Source of the DNA: CAZNJQ01 sp964573545
Lineage (GTDB): Bacteria > Patescibacteriota > Minisyncoccia > Phycocordibacterales > UBA2135
Direction of reading: 5' to 3'
Length of the DNA stretch: 5,456 nt
Assembly: GCA_964573545.1 (NCBI GenBank)
Contig: CAZNJQ010000031.1
Location: 1 to 5,456, forward strand
This document shows positions 5,417 to 5,456 of the stretch, in pieces (the first letter of the stretch is position 1; each line of letters opens with the position of its first letter). Below the pieces are notes generated by a model. That model was not told the DNA's origin. It saw nothing but the letters and a program-made list of their open reading frames with translations, and did not search any database. A program made the translations under genes and the position numbers.

Positions 5417-5456
5417 AACGATAAAAAATACCCGCTTATTTATTGAAGCGATTGTA

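Overview
The window looks like a piece of a bacterial genome, most probably from the Candidate Phyla Radiation (Patescibacteria, Parcubacteria-like). The clues are inferential. They are a queuine/preQ1-type tRNA-guanine transglycosylase with a Patescibacteria-like insertion and substrate loop, a small duplicated CxxC zinc-ribbon protein, a membrane-anchored DsbA-like thioredoxin protein, short intergenic spaces, and weak or absent Shine-Dalgarno sites for several genes. One 100-base run of N marks a scaffold join.

Layout: (1) 13-735, minus strand, holds a membrane-anchored DsbA-family thiol oxidoreductase with a CPFC active site. (2) 736-884 is a divergent intergenic region with a good sigma70-type promoter (TTGACC-17-TATCAT) pointing right. 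(3) 885-1670, plus strand, is a ZIP-family divalent metal (zinc) transporter. (4) 1741-3672, plus strand, is a complete FtsH AAA+ zinc metalloprotease, followed by a clear intrinsic terminator at 3701-3731. (5) 3732-3869 is a leader region without an obvious promoter. (6) 3870-4181, plus strand, is a 103-residue protein made of two tandem zinc ribbons, an in-frame duplication with an exact 150-base period. (7) 4183-5373, plus strand, is tgt. It starts at a GTG one base after the previous stop, with its ribosome binding site inside the last codons of the zinc-ribbon gene, and it is interrupted by the N run. (8) A perfect 16-base inverted repeat at 5383-5416 is a bidirectional terminator. The last 40 bases hold no supportable gene.

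The genes fall into three transcription blocks: dsbA-like leftward; zip with ftsH rightward, with a possible extra promoter before ftsH; and zinc-ribbon with tgt as a tightly coupled pair. A loose theme is metal and envelope homeostasis: a zinc importer, a zinc protease, a zinc-ribbon protein and a zinc-containing TGT lie side by side, with an extracytoplasmic thiol oxidoreductase divergent from the transporter. That may be coincidence. I see no mobile element, CRISPR array, tRNA or rRNA. The most unusual content is the duplicated zinc ribbon coupled to a TGT whose base-recognition loop departs from the standard bacterial form.
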